16,407 bases of DNA from an uncultured Sutterella sp. (GCA_934249275.1 CAKQKT010000037.1:1-16407); one strand, 5' to 3'; counted from the stretch's first letter, positions 1 through 6,192 are shown. Notes: generated from the letters alone by a model not told the origin. A program made the numbers and translations.

Positions 1-124
1 AAAGCGCAAAATGCTCCTAAATTATGAAATTATGCGAGTCTGTTCGTTGGAGAAGGGAATTTACGTCTGGACTATCGGAATTGATGATTCCAAGAGGTTC
101 GGTGAGTCGAACTTCTCGGAGGCG
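1..124. other. Unassigned AT-richer edge segment next to a broken gene
   Basis: This stretch is visibly richer in A/T than the rest of the window. No frame on either strand gives a recognisable protein. The neighbouring helicase gene loses its expected reading at about position 155 and stops at 125, so this segment may be foreign or rearranged DNA that replaced the rest of the helicase. I looked for a tRNA-like T-arm around the sequence ggttcggtgagtcgaac and found no matching stems. No transposase end or target duplication can be seen. Confidence 0.4.
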
Positions 125-1006
125 TCAATGATGGTAGATTCGGTAGATTTTCTTGAACGGCTTCAGTTCGCGAACTGCAAAGGCTGCGGCGTAGGTCTTG
201 CCCGTTCCGGTTGCGGAAATGAGAAGCGCGCGGCGCTCGCCCGAATTTGCAATCTTCAGAAGATTTTCAACGAAGGCGCGCTGCATTGAATTGGGTTCGG
301 GTCGAACCGACGACGCCGGCAGAGGAAGGTGCGTCATCACCTCCTTCTGGGCCGCCATGCGGGCATTGCGCTCGGCTTCGTATGCATCGACCACCTCGTC
401 GAGCGGACGGCTGAGCGGGTGGTCCCAAAGCATTTGGAATTCAGCCTTCAGCGTGCGCGCAAAGGCGCCCGTCTGCTTGGACACAAGCCTGGCATTCCAC
501 TCGCGGTTGGTCGTCAGCGCCGTTGCCGTGAGATTGGAGCTTCCGACCAGGAACCTGCAGACATCACCCGAATTGAAAATGTAGCCTTTCGTATGAAAGC
601 CCTGGCGGCCTTCGGCTCGGAAAAGCCTCACCTCAATGTTGGAGAGACTGGCGAGCTTGCGCATCGCAGCCGGGTCCGAAAAGAAGAGATAGTCGGTCGT
701 TAAAACGCGGCCGGGAACGCCGCGATCGCGCAATTCCTGAAGAATCTGAAGCAGCGGCTCGATGCCGCTCATCGTCACAAAGGCAACGCTGATGTCAAAG
801 CTCGTGCACTGCTGGAGCTCGTCCTCAATGACGGTCAGGACCTTGAGCTTGCGGTCGGGATCGTTCGTGACGAATTCGGGACGATATTCGGCTCCCGCCG
901 CATCGGCGTCTCCGAACATGAAGGCCGAACGGAGCTGAGCCTCAAGCAAAGCGTCGGGATCCGTGCCGGCGAAAGCGCCGGCTTCTGTAAGCATGGTGTC
1001 GTTCAT
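125..1006 (-). pseudogene. Truncated PLD-domain / DEAD-type helicase
   Basis: The reading frame encodes 293 residues that match the front of a phospholipase D-like plus superfamily 2 helicase protein. The PLD-like half carries FHTKGYIF (H138, K140) and GSSN (155-158) followed by TNREWN. A Q-motif-like PNSMQRAFVENL sits near 238-249, and Walker A SATGTGKT is at 264-271. The natural reading ends at VRELKP (278-283), where relatives continue into the next helicase strand. Here it becomes FKKIYRIYHH and stops. All later helicase motifs (DEAD/DEAH, III, V, VI) and the C-terminal part are missing. The start ATG at 1006 has only a weak AGG in front of it, but an extended -10 box ends seven bases upstream, so a leaderless mRNA is possible. 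Such proteins are usually found in restriction or defence contexts. A functional short protein is unlikely, because ATPase activity needs the missing motifs. The remainder could lie beyond the left edge if this is an insertion. Confidence 0.75.
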
Positions 1007-1012
1007 GCCTGG

Positions 1013-1018
1013 ATTCTA
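1013..1018 (-). promoter_or_regulatory. Extended -10 box of the broken helicase gene
   Basis: On the minus strand TGC-TAGAAT is an extended -10 element. Its last base lies seven bases before the ATG at 1006, so transcription would begin at or next to the start codon. No good -35 box is present at the usual distance, which fits an extended -10 promoter. Confidence 0.45.
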
Positions 1019-1243
1019 GCAGCCGCAGCTGCTCCGGGCACGGAAATCGAACTCCGTCAAGAAGCCTGCAGGACAAGCACCCGGAGCCCGGCAAGGTCAC
1101 ATTCCGGCCCTTTCCCAGGGAGACAGGCGAACACCGGCACCGGGCGCTTTTGAAACCACTGCGATAACAGGGCTTCATCCGTTGCGCAGTGACCTCTCAA
1201 CGTTTCAGAATCGCCAGGAAGATCTCGAGAAGATACGTCCACA

Positions 1244-1284
1244 ACTTGCCAAATCGTGATTTAGTAAATCACGATTTGGCAAGT
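1244..1284. repeat. 41-bp near-perfect palindrome
   Basis: Two 20-base arms (left arm acttgccaaatcgtgattta) are exact reverse complements, separated by a single g at 1264. Each arm contains a smaller inverted repeat, AAATCGTGATTT or AAATCACGATTT, so the element can be read as two 12-bp operator-like sites face to face. There is no T-tract on either side, so it is not a standard terminator. It could be a double operator, a cruciform-forming site or the footprint of a mobile element. Confidence 0.85.
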
Positions 1285-1427
1285 CACTCAAAATGCGGCG
1301 ATTCTCCCCGGATGAATGCCCGAATGAATCTGTCCCGCAAGCATAAAACGACTCCAAAGGAGGCTTCGGGCCTCCGGACCGCCGCAACTTCAGCCTTATG
1401 CACGCCCGTCGAACCGGTCTCTAGGCA

Positions 1428-1445
1428 GATTCTCCTAGGAGAATC
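1428..1445. promoter_or_regulatory. 18-bp perfect palindrome (putative operator)
   Basis: The sequence gattctcctaggagaatc equals its own reverse complement with no spacer. Its dyad symmetry and length fit the binding site of a dimeric regulator. It lies about 180 bases upstream of the leader ORF and 270 upstream of the BASS transporter gene. No regulator gene is adjacent. Confidence 0.5.
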
Positions 1446-1599
1446 ATCCGCCCCCCGTTGCGGGCAGTCATAAAAATTCAAATTACCCTCTGCACTAGGG
1501 AAATTATCTTAGAGACGCGTAAAAGCACGTCCGCTACATTTGACAAACCCCGACGCAAAACACCTTCTTTCTTATCAAGCGTTCGGGTCACCACGGAAG

Positions 1600-1620
1600 C
1601 CGGGTCAAGAAGAGACCCGG
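1600..1620 (+). promoter_or_regulatory. Hairpin touching the leader-ORF ribosome site
   Basis: CCGGGTC (1600-1606) pairs perfectly with GACCCGG (1614-1620) around the loop aagaaga. The last two G's of the stem are the first two of the GGAGG ribosome-binding site (1619-1623) for the ORF at 1629. Folding would partly hide this site, which suggests control of leader translation. Confidence 0.5.
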
Positions 1621-1628
1621 AGGAAACC

Positions 1629-1679
1629 ATGAAATCCTTCTTTTTTCAATTCACAACATGGAGCGGTCTGAGCAAATAA
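1629..1679 (+). CDS. Putative 16-residue Phe-rich leader peptide
   Basis: A strong ribosome-binding site GGAGG lies five bases before an ATG that opens the short frame MKSFFFQFTTWSGLSK and ends in TAA. Four of 16 residues are Phe and one is Trp, much as in known phenylalanine attenuation leader peptides. The transporter gene begins 18 bases after the stop, in the same reading frame, and has a much weaker ribosome site of its own. A stem-loop (1665-1687) covers the last codons and the stop. I infer a leader peptide that couples translation or transcription of the transporter to ribosome movement. It could instead be a non-functional short frame. No T-tract follows the hairpin, so classic terminator attenuation is not shown. 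Confidence 0.45.
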   Translation: MKSFFFQFTTWSGLSK

Positions 1680-1687
1680 TTCAGACC
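1665..1687 (+). promoter_or_regulatory. Hairpin over the leader-ORF stop codon
   Basis: GGTCTGA (1665-1671) pairs exactly with TCAGACC (1681-1687) around a nine-base loop that holds most of the TAA stop region. A ribosome finishing the leader peptide would melt this stem. The stem ends ten bases before the transporter ATG, so it could control access to that start. Confidence 0.5.
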
Positions 1688-1697
1688 ATTTAAGATC

Positions 1698-2705
1698 ATG
1701 ATGAAAGTCCTCGCAAAAATGAGCCAGTTTGTTAACAAGACGTTCGCCATTTGGGTCGTCATTTTCGGCATCGCCGGGTTCATTTTTCCGGAGATTTTCA
1801 AGCAGATTGGTCCCTGGATCGCTCCTCTTCTCGGTGTTGTGATGTTCGGCATGGGCCTCACGCTCTCGCCGTCGGACTTCCGTGAAATCTTCCGCCGTCC
1901 CCGCGACGTCTTCCTCGGCATCCTCGCGCAGTTCACGGTCATGCCTCTGGGCGCGTTCCTGCTGTGCTACGCGATGAACCTTCCGCCTGACGTTGCCGTC
2001 GGCCTGATGCTTCTCGGTTCCTGCCCGGGCGGCACGGCTTCCAACGTCGTGACGTTCCTTGCCCGCGGCGACGTTGCCCTGTCGGTCACGATCACGTCCT
2101 GCACGACGCTGCTCGCTCCGGTCATGACGCCCGCTCTGATGTATCTCTTCGCCAGCCAGTGGCTCGCGATCGATCCGACCGCCATGTTCATGTCGATCGT
2201 TCAGATCATCCTTCTGCCGATCGCCGCCGGCGTGCTCGTCCACAAGCTTCTCGGCTCCCGCATCGACACCGCCGTTGCCGCCCTGCCGCTTGTCTCCGTC
2301 GCCGCCATCGTGCTGATCGCCGCCGCCGTCACGGCCGCCTCCCGCCAGCAGCTGATGAACACCGGTCTTCTGGTCTTCACCGCCGTCGCCCTTCACAATG
2401 CGCTCGGCATGCTCTTCGGCTTCCTCGTGGCCAAGTGGTCCGGCATGAACCTCGCCAAGTGCAAGTGCATGGCCTTCGAAGTCGGCATGCAGAACTCCGG
2501 CCTCGGCGTCGCCCTCGCCTCCGTTCACTTCGCCGCCAACCCGATGACCGCTCTTCCGGCAGCCATCGCCGCCCTGTGGCACAACGTGACCGGTCCGGTT
2601 CTCGCCACCTTCTTCCAGCGCTGGCGCGACAACGACGACAAGGCCTCCTTCTTCGACCGCATGGAGGCCACCTGCAAGGCTCCTGCCAAGGCTGTCGCCA
2701 AGTAA
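1698..2705 (+). CDS. Bile acid:sodium symporter (BASS) family transporter
   Basis: The 335-residue inner-membrane protein is hydrophobic throughout with about nine or ten membrane segments, the usual size for bacterial BASS proteins. It carries the family signature GSCPGGTASNVVTFLARGDVALSV (residues 107-130) in two recognisable pieces. FEVGMQNSGLG (260-270) includes E261 and Q265, which correspond to sodium-site residues of the Neisseria homologue. Family members import organic anions such as bile acids, pantoate or 2-keto acids with sodium; the substrate here cannot be told. ATG 1698 is taken as start, but ATG 1701 and 1719 (MSQFVNKTF, where relatives commonly begin) are possible. The ribosome site is poor (TTAAGA), which makes coupling to the short leader ORF upstream plausible. 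The gene is monocistronic, with a terminator 24 bases after the stop. Confidence 0.9.
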   Translation: MMKVLAKMSQFVNKTFAIWVVIFGIAGFIFPEIFKQIGPWIAPLLGVVMFGMGLTLSPSDFREIFRRPRDVFLGILAQFTVMPLGAFLLCYAMNLPPDVAVGLMLLGSCPGGTASNVVTFLARGDVALSVTITSCTTLLAPVMTPALMYLFASQWLAIDPTAMFMSIVQIILLPIAAGVLVHKLLGSRIDTAVAALPLVSVAAIVLIAAAVTAASRQQLMNTGLLVFTAVALHNALGMLFGFLVAKWSGMNLAKCKCMAFEVGMQNSGLGVALASVHFAANPMTALPAAIAALWHNVTGPVLATFFQRWRDNDDKASFFDRMEATCKAPAKAVAK

Positions 2706-2728
2706 CACCTTAATCTGAAACTCTTCTC

Positions 2729-2768
2729 AGGCCGCGACGATTCCCAGGTTTCCCGTCGCGGCCTTTCT
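2729..2768 (+). terminator. Intrinsic terminator of the BASS gene
   Basis: AGGCCGCGACG (2729-2739) pairs over 11 bp with CGTCGCGGCCT (2754-2764) around a 14-base loop, followed by the T-rich stretch ttctgt. It lies 24 bases after the transporter stop codon. Confidence 0.85.
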
Positions 2769-2822
2769 GTATTCGGCTTTGCCGCATTTCCCTTCTCTGC
2801 CGCGAGCCGTCTTTCGAACATG

Positions 2823-2858
2823 AAAAAACCGCTCGTCCGGCAAACACCGAAGAAGCGG
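2823..2858 (-). terminator. Minus-strand intrinsic terminator
   Basis: Read on the minus strand, CCGCT (2858-2854) pairs with AGCGG (2833-2829). An inner stem TTCGG/CCGGA lies inside, and six T's (2828-2823) follow directly. It sits about 120 bases downstream of the 37-codon flavoprotein stump, the only minus-strand gene candidate it could serve. Confidence 0.75.
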
Positions 2859-2980
2859 CTCCCGTTTCTCACGCTCCGATCTTTCTCTGCGCGTCATTCC
2901 GTGCGGCGCGAATGCTTCCGCTTCTTGCGCGAAGCGCTCGAAACGCCGTCAACCTTTCGGCCGACAGCCGCCGGCTTGTC

Positions 2981-3094
2981 TCAGGCCTGACCCACGCCCG
3001 CATTCACGCCGTCGGGCACGGCAGGAGATCTTGACGCAAATCCATAGACTGCGAACAGCGCTGCGGCCAGGACAAGAAGCTTGAAGGCCTTCAT
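2981..3094 (-). pseudogene. 37-codon stump of an exported flavoprotein reductase
   Basis: The frame has an ATG at 3094, a good ribosome site (AAGGAG) and a signal peptide beginning MKAFKLLVLAAALFAVYGFA. It aligns along its length with the first 37 residues of the flavoprotein encoded just upstream on the same strand, which begins MKSFKLLASIAALSAVFGCA. The match includes the GVGQ at the start of the FMN-binding domain, after which a TGA ends the stump. The lipobox cysteine of the neighbour is Phe here. A terminator follows about 120 bases on, far too close for the 1.8-kb gene expected. The simplest reading is an old tandem duplicate that lost its body and kept its two ends. An independent small exported peptide cannot be excluded. 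Confidence 0.6.
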
Positions 3095-3109
3095 GATTGT
3101 TGTTTTCTC

Positions 3110-3142
3110 CTTCCCGCATCGGCATGCGGGCAATGCGGGAAG
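3110..3142 (-). promoter_or_regulatory. Hairpin in the leader of the stump gene
   Basis: CTTCCCGCAT and ATGCGGGAAG are perfect 10-bp arms around a 13-base loop. On the minus strand the downstream arm runs into the ribosome site GGAAGGAG of the ORF starting at 3094, so folding would partly hide it. A TAAAAT -10-like box lies just upstream at 3157-3152, which would put the hairpin at the very 5' end of the transcript. Confidence 0.5.
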
Positions 3143-3291
3143 GACGCAGCCATTTTATCTCAGCCGCATTCAACAATCGTTCTCCCTCAATCGTTTTCGT
3201 CAATACCACACAAGGAGCGCTGCGTTTTCCGGATACGACAAGGCCGCCCGTCCGGCGGATGCCGAAGGAGCGGCCCATGGAGTCAAGCCTT

Positions 3292-3315
3292 GAGGCCCGG
3301 CAACTGCCGAGCCTC
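3292..3315 (-). terminator. Stem-loop after the flavoprotein gene
   Basis: Eleven paired positions, GAGGCTCGGCA against TGCCGGGCCTC with one G-T pair, begin 12 bases after the stop codon at 3327. There is no T-run behind it (aaggctt), so it may be a weak terminator or an mRNA-end stabiliser. Confidence 0.45.
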
Positions 3316-3326
3316 AGCTGCCGATC

Positions 3327-5123
3327 TTACTTGCCGACAGCGGTTTCAGCCGCGATGACGCCCGAGACGATGGCCCAGGAATTCATCATGGCGGTCATGG
3401 AGTCGGCACCGTTGGCGCCGCCAACCACGCAACCCGCACCGAAGAGACCCGGAATCGGCTTGCCTTCCTTGTCGAGGATGCGCAGGCCTTCACCGGCGCG
3501 CAGGCCGCCGAGCGTGGTCTGATAGCGAACCTTCTGTTCGACGATGTAGTACGGACCTTCACCGATGCCGCCGGTGATCTGGCGGCCGAAGGCGGTGTCC
3601 TTGCCGTTCTTGACCATCTTGTTCCAATCGCGAACCTGGGCTTCGAGGCCCTTCGGATCAACGCCCATGACTTCGGCAGCCTTGGCGAGCGAGTCGGAGA
3701 CGGCCATGACCGGACGGCCGTTGTTCACGATCTTGGTCCACGTCATGAGCGTGGCTTCGTCCGGAACGAGCTTGTCTTCAAGAGACTTGGCAACATATTC
3801 CTTCCAGGCCTTGGCGTCCATGACGATGTAGGCAATGTGGCCCGGCTGCTCGACCGTGGTGTCGGTCAGCTCGCCCAGAGAGGCGCGTTCGTTCACATAG
3901 CGCTTGCCGTCGCGGTTGACATAGATGGCGCCCGACTTCTTCATCGTGTCGGTCGAGCTGGCCGTTGCGGCAAGGCCGTGGCCCGGAACGGTTTCAACAC
4001 CCTGCGGATACATCTTGACGAGGTCCATGTTGATGGTGCCCGCGCCGATCGCGGTACCCATCTTGTAGCCGTCGCCCGTTTCGCTGTCCAGGCCGTAGAA
4101 GACGTAGTTGCTCATTTCCTTCGGGAGCATGCTCTTGACGGCGCCGTAGCCGCCGGAAGCAAGAATCACGGACTTGGAGGTGAGCTCGACGGTGTTGCCG
4201 GAAGCATCCTTGGCGCGAACGCCGATCACGCGGCCGGTCTTGTCGCGCAGAAGCTCTTCAGCGCGCGTTTCGAGCATGAGCTTGCCGCCCATGTCGAGGA
4301 ACTTGCCCTTCATGAGGTTGAGGTAATTGACCGAGCGGCCCTGCACGCCGAGCTGGCGGTTGGCCGAATGGTCCGGATACTGCGTGGCGGCCGGGCCGTA
4401 CGGGATCTTGAGATCGTAGACGAGCCAGTCGACAACGCCGCCGACGCGTTCAGTGACTTGCTTGACGAGGACCGGGTCATTGCGGTTCTTGCCGACGCGG
4501 AAGATGTCCTTCGTGGCAAGTTCGGGCGAGTCCTTTGTTTCGTGCAGGGCTTCGCGCTGGAAACGGGAGCCCGTGGCGATCAGCGTGCCGGCGTTCAAAG
4601 CCGTTGCACCACCGATCACCGGCATCTTTTCAATCAGGATGACCTTGGCGCCCAGAGTTTCGGCACGAACGGCGGCCGAAATGCCGGCGCCGCCGGCGCC
4701 GACCACGACGATGTCGGCGCTGTCCTTGATGAGCTTCGCGGCGGCCTTCTTGGTCACGACGGCCGTGGCGAACGCGGCGGGATCGCCGCCCGCCTTGCGG
4801 ATGGCGTCGGCAACAGCGGCGCGAATACCTTCACTCGTGCGCGTGGCGCCCGAAACGGCGTCAACCTTGAGGCTTTGAGATTCGACGATGCGGGCGGGCA
4901 TCTGCTTGACGGCGGCATCGGAAATGCCGACCGTTTCGACGTGCTTCACGACGTTCACGGCGGCAAGCTTGCCGGCATCAACCTTGACTTCAACAGTCAC
5001 GGGGCCGTTGCGGCCCTGGCCGACACCGGTATACGTGCCGTCGTTCATTGTGGGAGCTGTGGAAGCGCAGCCGAAGACCGCGGACAGCGCCGCGATCGAA
5101 GCAAGAAGCTTGAAGGACTTCAT
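3327..5123 (-). CDS. Exported FMN/FAD flavoprotein reductase (fumarate/urocanate reductase superfamily)
   Basis: The 598-residue protein has a signal peptide with a possible lipobox (AVFG-C19), so it is probably an envelope lipoprotein. Residues about 27-113 form an FMN-binding domain with the ApbE-type flavinylation motif DAVSGATRT (88-96). From 136 a FAD_binding_2 domain begins with DIVVVGAGGAGISAA and runs to the end. Such proteins take electrons through covalent FMN and FAD and reduce an unsaturated acceptor outside the cytoplasm. Key fumarate-reductase residues are not conserved: the QxHPT region reads KMYPQ (370-374 area), NExxxR reads NERASLGEL, HYTMGG reads QTTLGG (535-540), and HGxxRLGGN reads ANGADSMTAMM (570-580). 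The substrate is therefore probably not fumarate. No haem-binding CxxCH is present. ATG 5123 was chosen for its AAGGAG site and signal peptide; an in-frame start at 5174 would add 17 unlikely residues. It is a single gene divergent from the HNH gene. Confidence 0.88.
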   Translation of the reverse strand: MKSFKLLASIAALSAVFGCASTAPTMNDGTYTGVGQGRNGPVTVEVKVDAGKLAAVNVVKHVETVGISDAAVKQMPARIVESQSLKVDAVSGATRTSEGIRAAVADAIRKAGGDPAAFATAVVTKKAAAKLIKDSADIVVVGAGGAGISAAVRAETLGAKVILIEKMPVIGGATALNAGTLIATGSRFQREALHETKDSPELATKDIFRVGKNRNDPVLVKQVTERVGGVVDWLVYDLKIPYGPAATQYPDHSANRQLGVQGRSVNYLNLMKGKFLDMGGKLMLETRAEELLRDKTGRVIGVRAKDASGNTVELTSKSVILASGGYGAVKSMLPKEMSNYVFYGLDSETGDGYKMGTAIGAGTINMDLVKMYPQGVETVPGHGLAATASSTDTMKKSGAIYVNRDGKRYVNERASLGELTDTTVEQPGHIAYIVMDAKAWKEYVAKSLEDKLVPDEATLMTWTKIVNNGRPVMAVSDSLAKAAEVMGVDPKGLEAQVRDWNKMVKNGKDTAFGRQITGGIGEGPYYIVEQKVRYQTTLGGLRAGEGLRILDKEGKPIPGLFGAGCVVGGANGADSMTAMMNSWAIVSGVIAAETAVGK

Positions 5124-5174
5124 GGTTTTGTTCTCCTTTTTTGGTCCTAAATGGAAGTGCCGCGGAGACGACAC

Positions 5175-5194
5175 AACGCTTTCAGTCTAGCGTT
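5175..5194. promoter_or_regulatory. Inverted repeat upstream of the flavoprotein gene
   Basis: AACGCT and AGCGTT are exact arms with an 8-base spacer. On the minus strand a TAGACT box (5189-5184) lies inside it, so a bound protein could control the flavoprotein promoter. No good -35 box was found, so the promoter itself is unproven. Confidence 0.35.
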
Positions 5195-5259
5195 CCCTCC
5201 TGCGCCCGCCCTTGGACATAACCCGAACGACGACAAATCCCCTGTCCCAGAGCCTTTTC

Positions 5260-5272
5260 CTTGCGCCGCAAG
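5260..5272. promoter_or_regulatory. 13-bp palindrome in the divergent promoter region
   Basis: CTTGCG-c-CGCAAG is a perfect dyad with a single central base, 137 bases before the flavoprotein ATG and 65 bases before the HNH promoter. It could be an operator for either gene. GC-rich DNA makes a chance occurrence possible. Confidence 0.3.
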
Positions 5273-5333
5273 CGTCCCATTAAATTGCCTTTGTCCAACA
5301 CTGCAGGCCATGATCCGGACCGTCCCGCCCGGC

Positions 5334-5342
5334 TGCTATACT
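5334..5342 (+). promoter_or_regulatory. Extended -10 promoter of the HNH gene
   Basis: TG-C-TATACT is a close match to an extended -10 element and would start transcription near 5349, about 55 bases before the HNH start codon. The -35 position (TCCGGA) is poor, as is usual for extended -10 promoters. Confidence 0.55.
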
Positions 5343-5404
5343 TTCTCTGACCTCCATTCCTCTTTCGAACGTGCGGTCTTTCCTCTCCCACCAAGCGGCA
5401 CGCC

Positions 5405-6115
5405 ATGCAATTTCTCGAGTACATGCTTCGAACCGGCAGGCTTCAGAAGGTCTCCTGCAAAAAATATGCCGGAGCGCTATACGGCACGCTCTCGCGCCTC
5501 GCGGAAACGCCGCTTTCCGAAATCCAGTCGCCCAAGGAATTCGAGCGCATTGCCGACGGCATCGTCAAGCTGGAGTCGTTCGTCACGCTCAACAAAACGG
5601 GCAACCACATGTACAGCAGCGCGCTCAGGTGGTACCGCGAATATCTCGAGGCCGTTGAAGTCCGCGCCGCGCCCGAAGTCGAAGACATTCAGGCATTGGA
5701 AAACGACCGCACCATCACCGAGACCGAGCGCCTGGCGCTCACCAAGGCCCGCGTGGGCCAGGGCCAGTACCGGCGGGATCTCATCCGGCTTTGGGGCGGG
5801 AAATGTTCGGTCACTCATTACGGCGACACGCGCCTGCTGCTGGCCTCGCACATCAAGCCCTGGTACCTGGCCGACAATGCCGAAAGGCTCGATCCGCACA
5901 ACGGGCTTCTGCTCACGCCCAACCTCGACAAGGTCTTCGACGCGGGCTTCATTACGTTCGATCCGTCGAACCGCGGCAGGATCGTCTTCTCCAACACGCT
6001 GCGCGAACCCGAAGCGCTCGGGCTTTCCGACACGATGTCCGTGCCCATTGAAGACGAGCGCCTGGCGCACTACCTGCGAGAGCACAAGCGCACGGTCTTC
6101 ATCACCGAGCGCTGA
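5405..6115 (+). CDS. HNH endonuclease
   Basis: The 236-residue protein has an N-terminal helical segment ending YSSALRWYREYL (70-81). This segment is common in stand-alone HNH proteins of gut and host-associated bacteria. A C-terminal HNH_2-type nuclease domain follows: YRRDLIRLWGGKCSVT (122-137), LLLASHIKPW (144-153, H149), DPHNGLLLTPNLDKVFD (163-179, N166, N173, D179) and GFITFD. These are the expected beta-beta-alpha metal elements, so it is probably catalytically competent. Proteins of this type are annotated as putative restriction endonucleases, often in defence or accessory regions; a methylase partner is not seen here. No Shine-Dalgarno sequence precedes ATG 5405, so the start is less certain, but no better in-frame start was found. 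It faces the anion permease gene across a shared terminator. Confidence 0.85.
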   Translation: MQFLEYMLRTGRLQKVSCKKYAGALYGTLSRLAETPLSEIQSPKEFERIADGIVKLESFVTLNKTGNHMYSSALRWYREYLEAVEVRAAPEVEDIQALENDRTITETERLALTKARVGQGQYRRDLIRLWGGKCSVTHYGDTRLLLASHIKPWYLADNAERLDPHNGLLLTPNLDKVFDAGFITFDPSNRGRIVFSNTLREPEALGLSDTMSVPIEDERLAHYLREHKRTVFITER

Positions 6116-6137
6116 TTCATGAGCCCGGCAAAGCAAA

Positions 6138-6175
6138 GGCCGCGCCTGTCGAAACAGCGCGGCCCTGAGCTTTTG
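6138..6175. terminator. Bidirectional terminator between convergent genes
   Basis: GGCCGCG...CGCGGCC with an inner CTGT/ACAG stem and loop cgaa (6138-6164) is followed on the plus strand by ctgagctttt. On the minus strand it is followed by tttgcttt. It lies between the HNH stop (6115) and the permease stop (6193) and can serve both. Confidence 0.8.
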
Positions 6176-6192
6176 ATCCTGAGTATTCGGCC

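Larger units (their letters stand above)
1007..1599. other. Long intergenic region with palindromes
   Basis: About 590 bases separate the broken helicase from the leader of the transporter gene. No convincing protein is encoded. A minus-strand frame with a GTG start at 1242 runs to 1057 (61 codons) but matches nothing I recognise. The region holds a 41-bp palindrome (1244-1284), a small hairpin GGAGGC-ttcgg-GCCTCC (1359-1375), an 18-bp palindrome (1428-1445) and CCCT-n7-AGGG (1486-1500). A perfect TTGACA -35 box lies at 1540-1545, but the expected -10 position holds CCTTCT, so any promoter there would need help. Confidence 0.6.

Noticed and set aside
80..130. tRNA-like T-arm motif near GTTCGACTC on the minus strand
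   Set aside because: The flanking stems do not pair and no cloverleaf can be built.
1057..1242. A 61-codon minus-strand ORF next to the 41-bp palindrome
   Set aside because: It has a GTG start with no ribosome site and no recognisable domain. It may be a gene relic, but this cannot be supported.
1605..2708. A 367-codon minus-strand frame opposite the BASS gene
   Set aside because: Highly charged Glu/Gly/His/Asp repeats mirror the codons of the hydrophobic transporter. No family is recognisable.
3837..5150. A 437-codon plus-strand frame opposite the FMN/FAD flavoprotein
   Set aside because: It is rich in Ala, Gly, Asp and His without motifs, while the minus strand carries clear FMN and FAD motifs.
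5151..6122. A 323-codon plus-strand frame overlapping the HNH gene
   Set aside because: Ser/Arg/Pro-rich shadow in another frame. The HNH frame has the catalytic motifs.
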